Below, one piece after another: positions 17,758 through 26,750 of a stretch of 64,000 nucleotides of DNA. The first letter of the stretch is position 1, and each line of letters starts with the position of its first letter. Under the pieces are notes generated by a model that saw nothing but the letters and a program-made list of their open reading frames with translations, searched no databases and was not told the origin of the DNA. This DNA is from Desulfosarcina widdelii. Lineage in GTDB: Bacteria > Desulfobacterota > Desulfobacteria > Desulfobacterales > Desulfosarcinaceae. The stretch covers positions 6,386,001 to 6,450,000 of the forward strand of contig NZ_AP021875.1 of NCBI RefSeq assembly GCF_009688965.1. Reading direction: 5' to 3'. Both the position numbers and the translations under genes were made by a program.

Positions 17758-18918
17758 ATGCAGTTCCTGGGATATCGAAGACCTGACGGCCAGATCGGGA
17801 CGAGAAATTACGTCGGTGTTATTTCAACGGTCGTCTGTGCCAACGAGGTGGCTGAAGATATCGCGCGTCAGGTGGAAGGCGCGGTGAGTTTTACGCATCA
17901 CCAGGGGTGTTGCCAGACTCCGGTAGACATCAAGCGGGTCAACGATGTCCTGATTGGGCTCGGCAAAAATCCGAACCTGGCGGCTGTTTTGCTGGTGTCG
18001 CTAGGCTGTGAGAGCACCGCAGTCAACGAGGTCGCGGAAGAGATTCGCCGTTCCGGCAAACAGGTTGAGGTCGTCGGGTTGCAGGAAATTGGCGGGGCTG
18101 CAAGGACGAAAGCCGAAGGGATGCTTATCGTTCAGAAAATGGTGGCCGAAGCTTCGTCCCTGAAACGGGAAAAATGCGGTGTGGAGGACATTGTACTCGG
18201 GCTTAAGTGTGGAAGTTCGGATACCACCCAGGGGCTTTCGGCCACACCCGTGATTGGCTGTGTCTCCGATCGGATCGTCGAGGCCGGCGGCACCGCCATC
18301 CTCGGAGAAATTACGGAATTCATTGGTGCTGAACACATCGTCGCGAAACATGCTGCCACGAAAGAAATTGGCGAGCAGATCCTGAACCTTGTTGCGCGTA
18401 TGGAAAACCGGGCCAAAGCTGTCGGCTGCGATATGCGGGGCGGGCAGCCGACGGGTGGGAACATCAAGGGCGGGTTGACCACCATTGAGGAAAAATCGCT
18501 GGGAGCCATAGCGAAGGGCGGAACCGCCCCGATACAGGCCGTGTATGAATATGGCGTCAAACCCGATGCAAATGGTTTGGTTGTCATGGATTCGCCCGGC
18601 CGGGAGCCTGAAATTCTGACGGGGTTGGCCGCTGCCGGCTGCAATCTCATCGCATTCGCCACGGGCCGGGGGGCGCCACAAGGGTTCCCTTTCGTTCCGG
18701 TGGTCAAACTGACCGGAAATGCGCGTACCTGGGATCGTCTACGTGACCATATGGATCTTTCGGTTGCAGGCGTCATCGAGGGATCGGAAAGCCTTGTCCA
18801 AGCCGGAAATCGCCTTTTTGATACCATTGTCAAGGTCGCAGAAGGCCAAAAGACCAAAGCGGAGATTACCGGCTATACCCGGGCCATGGATATTTATGTT
18901 ACCGGACCGGTGATATAG
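17758..18918 (+). CDS. UxaA-family large subunit (altronate dehydratase / SuyB-like), pair 2
   Basis: 386 residues, paralogous to the product of 16186-17373. It shares RPDGQIGTRNYVGVI, GLKCGSSDTTQGLSATPVIG, GEITEFIGAEHI and IKGGLTTIEEKSLGAIA. The N-terminus has FTHHQGCCQT, with two adjacent cysteines, as in typical UxaA and galactarate dehydratases (iron ligands); in pair 1 this segment reads VDHGSGRTAED and lacks the cysteines. Pair 2 is therefore closer to canonical dehydratases and pair 1 the more divergent, so they may use different substrates. ATG follows AAAGGGGGCGGG. Last gene of the rightward operon. Confidence 0.85.
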   Translation: MQFLGYRRPDGQIGTRNYVGVISTVVCANEVAEDIARQVEGAVSFTHHQGCCQTPVDIKRVNDVLIGLGKNPNLAAVLLVSLGCESTAVNEVAEEIRRSGKQVEVVGLQEIGGAARTKAEGMLIVQKMVAEASSLKREKCGVEDIVLGLKCGSSDTTQGLSATPVIGCVSDRIVEAGGTAILGEITEFIGAEHIVAKHAATKEIGEQILNLVARMENRAKAVGCDMRGGQPTGGNIKGGLTTIEEKSLGAIAKGGTAPIQAVYEYGVKPDANGLVVMDSPGREPEILTGLAAAGCNLIAFATGRGAPQGFPFVPVVKLTGNARTWDRLRDHMDLSVAGVIEGSESLVQAGNRLFDTIVKVAEGQKTKAEITGYTRAMDIYVTGPVI

Positions 18919-18954
18919 GCTTTTAACAAATACACTTCATGTCTTCAAATCGTT

Positions 18955-18975
18955 CAAAACCGGTTTTGTTTTTTT
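18955..18975 (+). terminator. Possible weak terminator after the second lyase pair
   Basis: A short palindrome CAAAACCGGTTTTG followed by seven T residues lies 37 bases after the stop codon. The stem is only 5 base pairs with a CCGG loop, so efficiency would be low. Confidence 0.35.
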
Positions 18976-18991
18976 AATGGTTTTGGAGAAA

Positions 18992-19027
18992 AAGAAAAAG
19001 GGGTTGCAAGCCGAAGTCTGTAACCCC
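18992..19027 (-). terminator. Rho-independent terminator of the amidohydrolase gene
   Basis: On the minus strand GGGGTTACA and TGCAACCCC form the stem around a 10-base loop, followed by TTTTTC. It lies about 50 bases beyond the amidohydrolase stop codon. Confidence 0.7.
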
Positions 19028-19077
19028 TTGATTCGTTATAGTTCCCAAATCTTCTGCCCAGCTTTACTTTCTTTACA

Positions 19078-20526
19078 TTATTCAATCGCCAACATTTCCG
19101 AGATCGCCTTTTGATCATACCACCGGCCGGCGGCCATAACGCCGAGAATTTTGCGGGCGTTGGCAACATCCTCAAGCGGGTTTTCTTTCAGTAACAGCAA
19201 ATCGGCGCGTTTTCCCGGCACAATGGTGCCAAACGCATCCCGCCCATTCATGCGTTGTACGATTTCCGATGCCACGACAGTCCCGGAAGCAAGGGCTTCA
19301 TAAGGGGTAAAGCCGTTTTCGACCAGAATCTTAAGTTCATCGTGCAAGGAGAACCCCGGTACGATCCCCATGCCGCCGGTTCCGGCGTCCGTGGAAAGCA
19401 GCAATGGAGTGTTTATCGCTTTCAATGCCGCCAGGAGTTTTTTGTCCAGCAGGTATTTAAACGGCGCGAACACTTCTCCATCCTTGAATTGCAACTGGTG
19501 CTTCTCACGGCCCATTCTAAACCGTTCGAGGTAGCTTGGCGGCAGGTACCGGTTCTCCGGTTTTTCCAAAAAACGTTTCGGATCGAACAATTTTTGAACG
19601 ATACCATCGTCAATGACCAACGTTGTGCAAACTGGAATCGGCTTTTCTCTGAGTTTGTCTACAAGCGCAGCGACCATGGATGTAATCTTTTGTTCCTGTT
19701 CCCCGGGAGAAAGTTGAAGCAATGGTCCGAGTCGATTGAACGTCATCTGGATCGCGTACGTCATCCAATCGTCCTCTCTTTCGAAATAGCGTTGGCGATC
19801 CAGGTCGGAAAACTCCCATAAGAACTCTTCGATATGCGCGATTTCATCCATCCATTCCGCCATGACGCCCTCCAGACCGACCTGAAACGGGATGTGCCCG
19901 GCGACGTATATGTCTATCTTTTTGGCCGTGGACATGATCGAATGGAATTCTTCTCTGGTTACAAAAGAGTAAACCTTGATAAAATCGAAATGCTGATATT
20001 TTTGTCTGATAACGATATGTTCCGGATTCTCTTTAAAATGTCCCCGCAACTGCGGACCACAGGTGAGGATATTCGGCCCGGCCAGTTCACCGAATGCGAT
20101 TTTCTTGCGCCATGCAAGATCGGAACGGCCTTTTTTTCTCCTCGGTCCAAAACAGCGAATGGTCGTAACGCCATTGGCCAGATAAAGCTTCAACGGTGAA
20201 ACAGGCCAGTTGTCAACCACCCCGTCACGCGGAAGATGCACATGCATGTCGGCCAGGCCGGGCATCAGAAACGTATTCCGACAGTCCATTACAGTTGAAT
20301 GCGGAGGGATATGTGTCTGGCTGGAAGAGCCTACCGTGATAATTTGGTTTCCCTGGACCACCACGGTCTGGTCTGGAATTACAGCCTCGGTGGTCATGGG
20401 AATGAGATTGGCATGAATGAATGCGGTACAACTTTTCTCGGAGGCCATGGCAACCGCGGCAATTTGTATCAATAATGCCCAAATGGCGATTATGAATGAC
20501 AGACGCACTGGGGGGTCGGTCGACAT
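19078..20526 (-). CDS. Exported amidohydrolase (imidazolonepropionase-like)
   Basis: 482 residues. A signal peptide precedes the core (FIIAIWALLIQIAAVAMASE). The metal-dependent hydrolase signature DMHVH gives ligands H95 and H97; a further histidine in YVAGHIP and an aspartate in LLSTDAGTG fit the remaining ligands. The C-terminus VPGKRADLLLLKENPLEDV is the usual end of amidohydrolase-type proteins. It probably cleaves an amide or cyclic amide in the periplasm; the lysine of subtype I centres was not identified, so the metal count is uncertain. It has its own terminator and is followed upstream by an alpha/beta hydrolase gene in the same direction (51-base gap). Substrate unknown. Confidence 0.85.
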   Translation of the reverse strand: MSTDPPVRLSFIIAIWALLIQIAAVAMASEKSCTAFIHANLIPMTTEAVIPDQTVVVQGNQIITVGSSSQTHIPPHSTVMDCRNTFLMPGLADMHVHLPRDGVVDNWPVSPLKLYLANGVTTIRCFGPRRKKGRSDLAWRKKIAFGELAGPNILTCGPQLRGHFKENPEHIVIRQKYQHFDFIKVYSFVTREEFHSIMSTAKKIDIYVAGHIPFQVGLEGVMAEWMDEIAHIEEFLWEFSDLDRQRYFEREDDWMTYAIQMTFNRLGPLLQLSPGEQEQKITSMVAALVDKLREKPIPVCTTLVIDDGIVQKLFDPKRFLEKPENRYLPPSYLERFRMGREKHQLQFKDGEVFAPFKYLLDKKLLAALKAINTPLLLSTDAGTGGMGIVPGFSLHDELKILVENGFTPYEALASGTVVASEIVQRMNGRDAFGTIVPGKRADLLLLKENPLEDVANARKILGVMAAGRWYDQKAISEMLAIE

Positions 20527-20577
20527 GATAGCTTCCTTATAAACGATATTTTTTAAGAAAGATGGTGATCGGTAAAG

Positions 20578-21405
20578 TTATAAAACGGATTTACCTCGAT
20601 CCAAGAATGGATTCACTTCCTCTTGAATCCATGGACATAGCATTTGTGCAATCTCAATGGCACGCATTTTTTGAATATTGTGGCCTCCCGTCTCAAAGTG
20701 CAAGCGCGGGCCGGAAGGCGCTATTTCTTTCAGGATCTCGCTTATCCGCGGTTCAACGATTCTGTCATCTTCCGCCCAGATGACCATTGTCGGTTTGGTC
20801 AATTTCTTCAGCGTTTCGCCATGCCGCTTAAAGTTTATACTTGCCGCACATTCCAAAGCCGTTAATACCGTTTCATCGGAGTTTCCAATATGGAATCCTG
20901 CCCATCTCAATGCTTTCCTGCCCATCGAGACGATTAAGGGACGGGTAACCGGGTTGCACGCAAGTGGTAACAGGGCTTTATACGTTTTTGGGAAGTGACC
21001 GCGATGGGAGTAAGGACCAGCCGATGAAACCAGTACTATGGCAAGAATACGTTCATCCATCGCCGCTGCTTGCGTTGCGATGGCCCCGCCAAGAGAATGC
21101 CCCAGCAAAGAGACGCTATCGAGTCCAATGGAATCTATAAATCGCAAGATGAACTGGGCCATACCGTCCATATCCGGGCCTGGATGTGCTGCCCTGGGCG
21201 TTTTTCCGAATCCGGGCAAATCGATCCGTATTACTCTTAAATTTTGGCTCAAAGCTGGCGCCAACCAGCGAAAATCAAATGTAGATCCTGGAACCCCATG
21301 TACGCAGACCAGTACTGGCCCGAAGCCTTCATCCGTATAGGCGGCCACACCTCCCTGCATTTCAATAAATTGGATTTCGGCGTTGCTTGGTTGATCAGGA
21401 ACCAT
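20578..21405 (-). CDS. Alpha/beta hydrolase
   Basis: About 275 residues from the ATG at 21405, chosen because GGAGG lies 7 bases upstream and because a longer in-frame extension would run through a REP-like palindrome at 21499. The fold is clear: oxyanion loop VCVHGVPGSTFDF, nucleophile elbow GHSLGGAI, an aspartate in WAEDDRIVEP, and a late histidine in GGHNIQK. No signal peptide or lipobox is visible, so it is probably cytoplasmic. Esterases, epoxide hydrolases and C-C hydrolases share this pattern; nothing points to a particular substrate. It is upstream of the amidohydrolase gene and may be co-transcribed. Confidence 0.85.
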   Translation of the reverse strand: MVPDQPSNAEIQFIEMQGGVAAYTDEGFGPVLVCVHGVPGSTFDFRWLAPALSQNLRVIRIDLPGFGKTPRAAHPGPDMDGMAQFILRFIDSIGLDSVSLLGHSLGGAIATQAAAMDERILAIVLVSSAGPYSHRGHFPKTYKALLPLACNPVTRPLIVSMGRKALRWAGFHIGNSDETVLTALECAASINFKRHGETLKKLTKPTMVIWAEDDRIVEPRISEILKEIAPSGPRLHFETGGHNIQKMRAIEIAQMLCPWIQEEVNPFLDRGKSVL

Positions 21406-21498
21406 TGGAGCCTCCAACCGGCAAGATGGAGATGCCTTCGAATCAGAGAAATTGTTGGGATCTATATCATTGACAGTCTCGCAAAAAGTTAAAGACCT

Positions 21499-21535
21499 GT
21501 CATACCGGACTTGATCCGGTATAGGCCGGAATGAC
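21499..21535. repeat. REP-like palindromic repeat
   Basis: ATACCGGA and TCCGGTAT form a perfect 8-base stem with a 5-base loop, flanked by GTCAT and ATGAC. This is the common proteobacterial intergenic palindrome type. It explains the false N-terminal extension of the alpha/beta hydrolase frame. Confidence 0.7.
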
Positions 21536-21802
21536 GCCAACTCGCGATTTCCGCTTTTTTGCGAAACCATCATCATTGAGGAAAAGATATTGGTTCCGGT
21601 TGAATAAACAGGAAAGGCAGTTTCAGGCTGCGGGGCAGATAAAGTCGAGAATCAACTTCTACATTCGCATGAAAAGGGAATCATTTTCTTCATTAAATGG
21701 TTCATGGTAAATATTGATAGAACGGATTGACAGCAATGGCGAAGTTTATCAAAAAAGTCATGCATTCAAAGGATAAAATTTCATAGAAGCGGTCGATATC
21801 TA

Positions 21803-22165
21803 ATGACAGCTAAGATTTTAATAGCACTCACCGCCCTCAAGAAATCAAAATTCCGATCCCGGTTCAAATTGACCGACAAGGAAAAGCAATACATCCGGGA
21901 CAAGGGCATCGACACCATCCGCTCCCACGCCATGGATTTTGTCACCGCAAGGTTGGCGCCGGCGTCGCCCAAAAACGATGGCAAGCAGACGCCGATGAGG
22001 GGGCATCCGGTATTTATCGCACAGCATGCAACCGCCACCTGCTGCCGGGGATGCCTGTGGAAATGGCACCGGATTGAAAAGGGGAGAGCGCTCATCCAGG
22101 ATGAAATCGGGTTTGTGGTGGCGTTGGTGATGGGGTGGATATTGGATCGGTCTCCTCACGGCTGA
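21803..22165 (+). CDS. DUF4186 family protein
   Basis: 120 residues. The C-terminal two thirds match DUF4186: HAMDFVTARLAPASP, MRGHPVFIAQHATATCCRGC and KWHRIEKGRALIQDEI. The CCRGC cluster together with the preceding histidine suggests a metal site, which is an inference. It stands alone, divergent from the alpha/beta hydrolase gene and convergent with the TPR-methyltransferase gene. No SD box stands out before the ATG. Function of the family is not established. Confidence 0.75.
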   Translation: MTAKILIALTALKKSKFRSRFKLTDKEKQYIRDKGIDTIRSHAMDFVTARLAPASPKNDGKQTPMRGHPVFIAQHATATCCRGCLWKWHRIEKGRALIQDEIGFVVALVMGWILDRSPHG

Positions 22166-22260
22166 ACCCCATTTTTAAATCGTTTGCCTGGATTCACCGA
22201 GCCTCCGGGTGATCGATGAATGGGGCCAATCATGCCCGGTCCCAGATTCCACGTCTATCT

Positions 22261-23556
22261 CTATTTCAGCCCCTTTTGGGCCACGATCAATAATCCTTTG
22301 ACTTCCTCCCCGGACTGCTTCCGGATAACGGAGTCGATCCCCTCAAGGGGTGTTAATCCATGATGCTCCAGGCAGTTGCTTATATACCGTTGGGAATGGG
22401 CATAACGACCACTGGGAAACAACCGATACCCCATGCTGTCGTCTTCCAATTTTTCCACCGAAAAGGCAATCATCCCTCCGCAAGCGAGATTGGATGATGC
22501 GGATCGCATGATCGAATCCAGATTCCCGAAATATACAAATACGTCGGAGCTGTAAATAAGATCAAATGGTTGGGAAAATGTCCAATCCTGAAGGACGTCA
22601 AAGACGATGAGATCGTCGTAGATATTTTTCTCCGAAGCCTTTTGAAGCATTTTGGGCGACACATCGACGCCGATCAGGTTTTTTGCATAGGGCCGGTAGA
22701 ATTGTGAGCCCAAACCGGTGCCGCATCCGAGATCCAGAATCGTCAGATCCTGTTTCAGGTGTGGGTGCACGAGGTTGAACAGAAGTTCAGGGGTCTTGTA
22801 TTCCAGATCGTTGACCAGGGTCTTTTCGAACGTCCCGGCACACTGATCGAAAATCCTGCGAACATGCTGTGCCGGTGCGGCGTCGGGTGTTGTCGAGGTC
22901 CCCAGGCTCTGGAGCATGAAATTCGCCGCCTCATCGCCCGGCTTGATCTCCAGCACTTTGTTGTAATGGTCCTCGGCTGATTTGAATCGCCCGAGTTTCT
23001 GTAAAGAGACCCCGAGGTTGAAGTGGGCGGATGCATAATCCGGCTGTAACTCAATTGCCTTTTGGTATGAGCTGGAGGCGTTTTCATTCATATGAAACTC
23101 ATCCTGAGCCACGCCCAGGTTGTTCCATGCCTCCGCCATGTCAGGAGCAAAAGCCACGGCCCTTCGAAAACAGGAGATGGCTTCCTCCGGCTCGCCGATT
23201 TCCCGGTAGGCCACCCCCATATTGTTCCATGCCAAGCCAAACCGGGGCTGCTGCTTAACGATGGCCCTGTAAAGGGTTATGGCTCCCTTGTCGTCTCCCT
23301 CCATCTGCTTGAGCCTGCCAAGATTATAGCATGCCGATAGATCGGGGGGATTTAAGCTGGCTGCTTTTTCGAAAACCGTTTTTGCCTGATCCGGTTTAGA
23401 CCGATCCAAGAAGACCGTTCCGAGTGCGTTCAGCACCGGTCCCGAATCCGGGGTTTCGTTCAATACTTCCAGATAGGCTTTTTCCGCATCGGCGAGCCTG
23501 CCTTCGTCGTGGGCCAACTCCGCTTGCTTGAGAATCTTTTTGCAATCGTTTTTCAT
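22261..23556 (-). CDS. TPR-repeat protein with C-terminal methyltransferase domain
   Basis: About 431 residues from ATG 23556. Residues roughly 1-215 are six TPR repeats (for example AWNNMGVAYREIGEPEEAI and AWNNLGVAQDEFHMNENAS). A class I SAM-dependent methyltransferase domain follows with motif I LDLGCGTGLGSQFY and motif II GVDVSPKML. The combination resembles NodS/TehB-like methyltransferases coupled to TPR arrays that act on proteins or glycans, but the target is unknown. A longer start at 23598 is possible; I prefer 23556 because the sequence upstream encodes the end of a small membrane protein. Confidence 0.85.
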   Translation of the reverse strand: MKNDCKKILKQAELAHDEGRLADAEKAYLEVLNETPDSGPVLNALGTVFLDRSKPDQAKTVFEKAASLNPPDLSACYNLGRLKQMEGDDKGAITLYRAIVKQQPRFGLAWNNMGVAYREIGEPEEAISCFRRAVAFAPDMAEAWNNLGVAQDEFHMNENASSSYQKAIELQPDYASAHFNLGVSLQKLGRFKSAEDHYNKVLEIKPGDEAANFMLQSLGTSTTPDAAPAQHVRRIFDQCAGTFEKTLVNDLEYKTPELLFNLVHPHLKQDLTILDLGCGTGLGSQFYRPYAKNLIGVDVSPKMLQKASEKNIYDDLIVFDVLQDWTFSQPFDLIYSSDVFVYFGNLDSIMRSASSNLACGGMIAFSVEKLEDDSMGYRLFPSGRYAHSQRYISNCLEHHGLTPLEGIDSVIRKQSGEEVKGLLIVAQKGLK

Positions 23557-23572
23557 GGGCTTCGATGGGAGA

Positions 23573-23731
23573 CTAAAAAAGTAGAGCCAGAAAAACAATC
23601 AGAAAAATGATGATAGCTGTCAGGACGACCAGTTTGTAAAAAACCTGTTTATTGAAAACGTCTAAATGCTTTTTAATAAAATACCCAAAGTTGGAAAAAT
23701 CTCTCCCGAAAGTCATTTCTGAGATTCCCAT
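23573..23731 (-). CDS. Small single-pass membrane protein (52 residues, hypothetical)
   Basis: The frame begins MGISEMTFGRDF and ends with a strongly hydrophobic helix (LVVLTAIIIFLIVFLALLF) immediately before the stop. It ends 16 bases upstream of the TPR-methyltransferase start and runs in the same direction, so it could be its operon partner. No good ribosome site is visible, so the call rests on composition and position. Confidence 0.4.
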   Translation of the reverse strand: MGISEMTFGRDFSNFGYFIKKHLDVFNKQVFYKLVVLTAIIIFLIVFLALLF

Positions 23732-24358
23732 GGAGAATGAAGTTAAATTTCAAATGTGATTTGGCTTTAATCGAATCATCTTGACTGCCAATGTATGATA
23801 TTGGCAGTAACTTTTCAAACACAACATCCCTGGGCTCAACGCCCCTCTATATTACCGGCAGCGTCAGGATATATATTCAGCGGGGACGTTAAGCCTGTAC
23901 GGCGGCTGCCGGATGTCGGTGCGCTAAAAATAAATAAATACGTACAATAAATCTTTTCAAAAACCCGCCTAAAAAATTAATTTATCGTGATTACAATGCC
24001 ATGAATTAATTAATGCCAGTCCAATATTTAAAATATACTTGACAATTAAAAATAAATGTACGTACAAAATAATCAAACGCGCACATATTGGCAATCACTT
24101 CCTTTTTATAACCGGACCTTTCTATCTGTTCAGTACTGGCTGTTTGCCCACCCACCCCCAACCAAGAAAGGGGTTTGACAGCATGCCTGTCTTTCGGCAG
24201 CGCCTTTCGCATCATGCATGCCGCCGTGCCGTGACCGCCTGATCGTTTATCGGTGATTAGGGCAGTCCGAAGTCAGTCAAGATGTTACAAAAAGAGAAAA
24301 GCTGATGGCGGAATTAGAAATTTTCCCTTGGTAAGAATTGCATTGTTTCACAGGGAAA
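23732..24358. other. Intergenic region, AT-rich, nothing recognised
   Basis: Short protein-like frames here have no ribosome sites or family features. I see AT-rich runs (AAATAAATAAATACG near 23930) but no terminator, repeat or RNA gene that I can support. Confidence 0.4.
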
Positions 24359-24738
24359 TCAATTTTGAATTATCATGTGAATAGTAATGTAATGGGTGTT
24401 TACATTCATTGCCTTTAAGTCGCTGAGTTGAATTACTGAAAAGCCAATCTCTCCATCATCGTTTTTTAGAATTGCAAATTCCAATGTGAAAGTAAAATTG
24501 CTCATTTCAAACATAGGAGGGGTATTATAGGCTTTTCTTAATGAGTATTTGACTTTCTTTATGGGTTCAACCAATCCAAGAGATATTTCCGGAGAAAAAT
24601 TTGATTCATCGACCGGCTGAAATGAAAAACTCAGTTTATGGTGTGATTTAGAGGTTAAAACTTGATTTTCAATTTCGTTATCGTAGCCAACAATTTTGAC
24701 AGCCAGTTTGCCTTTATCCGTTTCAGTAGAAATTACAG

Positions 24739-26259
24739 CTGAAGTTTCGCAGCTAATTTTTGGATATTTTAGAGGGATAATAAGTTGAAAATATTAGGAA
24801 AATAATTGAAAAGCGGCTCTGAGTTTAGTATATTAGACATCGCCAAACACCTAATATCACTAAAGAAAGAACCGCTATGAATTACCCTAATACATTTTCC
24901 CTCTCCTTGCAAAAACAATCTGATTCGGGCCGGATCATTGACGACCATGAACTCAATCGTGCGTTCACCGAACTCAAGTTCCGTTCATTGGCCCGACAAA
25001 GCAACATCACCAAAAAAAGAGGTTATGAAACACTCTCGCTCATATTTGTTTTCGTACTACTGCCTTTTCTCAAGCGAAGCCTCAACAGTTTCTGTAATGG
25101 CGGCTATATACAAAACTACGTCCAGGCCCATAAAGACACGTTCTACCGGTTCTTGAACAATGAACACTTCAATTGGAGAAAGCTGGTCCAGATGTTGGCA
25201 TCAAAGATCATAGCCATGCGTAAGAATGTCCCATTGAAAGAAAAAGTATTGATCGCCGATGACTCCATCTGTCCCAAATCGGGCAAAGAGATCGAATTGG
25301 TCAGCTATCATTTCGATCACAAAGTCAGGCGTTCCATTCTTGGCAATCAGTATCTGCAATTGGGCTTTCATGACGGGTTACATTTTTTCCCTATCGATGG
25401 TGCCTTTCATACATCCAGTCACCGGCCCAACACTGATATGCGGAATATCGACAAGCGTACCAACGGCTGGAAACGACGCAAGGAAACGCTGAGTAAAAAA
25501 ACCGACGTTCTGGTTCAGATGCTCGACAGAGCCTGGAAGTCGGGCCTCGATGCCAGCTTCGTCTTGTTCGACAGCTGGTTTGCCCACGACGATATTATCC
25601 GTCGCATCGTTGATGTCGGTTATGGCGTCATCTGCCGATTAAAGCGCAACCGGGTCAAATACGGTTATCAAGGCGGCGCATATACGCTCAAACAACTATG
25701 GCAGCAGGTCGCCAAGAAACAGACTGTCTGGATCAAGGATCGCACGATTAAGGGCGTATGCCTCAATGTCACGTTGAAAAAGACCGGCTCGGTTCGGGTA
25801 CTGTTCGTTTCCGATGGTCGCAAACAGTGGCAGGCTCTGCTTTGCACCGATACCGAGCTGGAGCCATCCCGGATTCTTGACTATTACGCCCGCCGTTGGT
25901 CCATCGAAGTATACTTTAAAGATGCCAAGCAGATGCTTTACATGGGAAAAGAGCAAAGCAATACGTTTGACGCTTTGATTGCCAGCCAGAGCCTGGTTAT
26001 GATTCGGTATCTGCTATTGGTCTACATCCAGATAAAACACGGGCTGAACGCCTGCGTTGGTCCGCTGTTTCGGCAAACGTCGGACGATCAGTCATTGTGG
26101 ATGTTCAGCCGTGCCGTCTGGGACCGTGTCAAAGAACTAATTTTTAAGTCAAGCGATATACTTTCGTACCGTATCGAACCTGATTTACTTTTTCATTTTA
26201 TTGATATCATAGAAGATCTCATCGCTGAACAAAGTCGATGGGTTACTGCGAAACTTTAG
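24739..26259 (+). mobile_element. IS4-type insertion sequence, complete, 1,521 bp
   Basis: Terminal inverted repeats CTGAAGTTTCGCAG (24739-24752) and, read from the other end, CTAAAGTTTCGCAG (26259-26246) match at 13 of 14 bases. The element is bordered by the direct repeat TTACAG at 24733-24738 and 26260-26265. The transposase stop codon TAG forms the last three bases of the right end. Confidence 0.88.
24877..26259 (+). CDS. IS4-family transposase
   Basis: 460 residues. DDE-type marks are visible: first aspartate in VLIADDSICPKSGK, second in FVLFDSWFAHDD, and the IS4 YREK signature Y-x2-R-x3-E-x6-K in YYARRWSIEVYFKDAK (Y, R, E and K all at the expected spacing). An N-terminal DNA-binding helical region precedes. 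It moves its element by cut-and-paste. It is intact, with no frameshift, and both ends of the element are clean, so the element may still be active. It interrupts the trypco2-like gene in the opposite orientation. Confidence 0.92.
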   Translation: MNYPNTFSLSLQKQSDSGRIIDDHELNRAFTELKFRSLARQSNITKKRGYETLSLIFVFVLLPFLKRSLNSFCNGGYIQNYVQAHKDTFYRFLNNEHFNWRKLVQMLASKIIAMRKNVPLKEKVLIADDSICPKSGKEIELVSYHFDHKVRRSILGNQYLQLGFHDGLHFFPIDGAFHTSSHRPNTDMRNIDKRTNGWKRRKETLSKKTDVLVQMLDRAWKSGLDASFVLFDSWFAHDDIIRRIVDVGYGVICRLKRNRVKYGYQGGAYTLKQLWQQVAKKQTVWIKDRTIKGVCLNVTLKKTGSVRVLFVSDGRKQWQALLCTDTELEPSRILDYYARRWSIEVYFKDAKQMLYMGKEQSNTFDALIASQSLVMIRYLLLVYIQIKHGLNACVGPLFRQTSDDQSLWMFSRAVWDRVKELIFKSSDILSYRIEPDLLFHFIDIIEDLIAEQSRWVTAKL

Positions 26260-26677
26260 TTACAGTTAAGGTTACATCAACGCTTTCAATTTTGAAATTG
26301 GGACTCCCTAATTCAGAGATGTTGGCTGTTTGGATTTCATTTTTGATTGCAGTTATAACTTGATCGATCTCAAACTCAAATGAGTAGGCGATGTCTGAAA
26401 CTATAAAAGTAAAAAATAGGAAGGAAAATAGCGAAGCCTTAAGTGTCTTAAAAAATTTTAGTTTTTCCATCTTTTATTCTCTTTTTTTATAAATAGACTC
26501 ATATGGGTAGCTGCCGGTCTATTATTGTCATAAATTTCCAGTTTTTGATGAATAACTTTGTTGCCTTCAACAAGTATCAGGCTTGCACGAACAATAGATA
26601 GGCACATTACTTCATTCAAAACCGGTCCGTTTTCGGCTGGCTTCTGATTAATAAAGATTACCTTGCTTCAGCCGGTT

Positions 26678-26695
26678 CTGTCAAATGTTGGGATA
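26678..26695 (+). repeat. 18-bp dispersed repeat, copy 1 (second at 38026-38043)
   Basis: CTGTCAAATGTTGGGATA is identical at both sites and is preceded at both by CAGCC. Both copies lie in gene-poor intergenic DNA close to mobile-element debris, so they may be ends of a vanished element. Confidence 0.5.
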
Positions 26696-26750
26696 GACAG
26701 GATCAGGTAATCTCGCTGTAAGTGAGTTCGGGTCCAGATACCCAAATAAA

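Larger units (their letters stand above)
24359..26470 (-). pseudogene. Exported trypco2-like protein split by an IS4-type insertion
   Basis: The front part (26470 down to 26260) encodes a signal peptide (SLFSFLFFTFIVSDIAYS) and IDQVITAIKNEIQTA...NFKIESVDVTLTV; the back part resumes at 24738 with ISTETDKGKLAVKIVGYD. Removing the 1,521-base element and one copy of the 6-base duplication restores a single frame of 194 residues. The restored pattern (amphipathic helix, then paired strands ending KLSFSFQPVD) resembles the trypco2 domain, usually found beside trypsin-like or conflict-system proteins. A second strand pair near the C-terminus (FTFTLEFAILKNDDGEIGF) repeats the motif. The gene is almost certainly inactive. 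Confidence 0.75.

Noticed and set aside
21406..21576. 57-residue N-terminal extension of the alpha/beta hydrolase
   Set aside because: It reads through a REP-like palindrome and lacks a ribosome site; GGAGG precedes the ATG at 21405.
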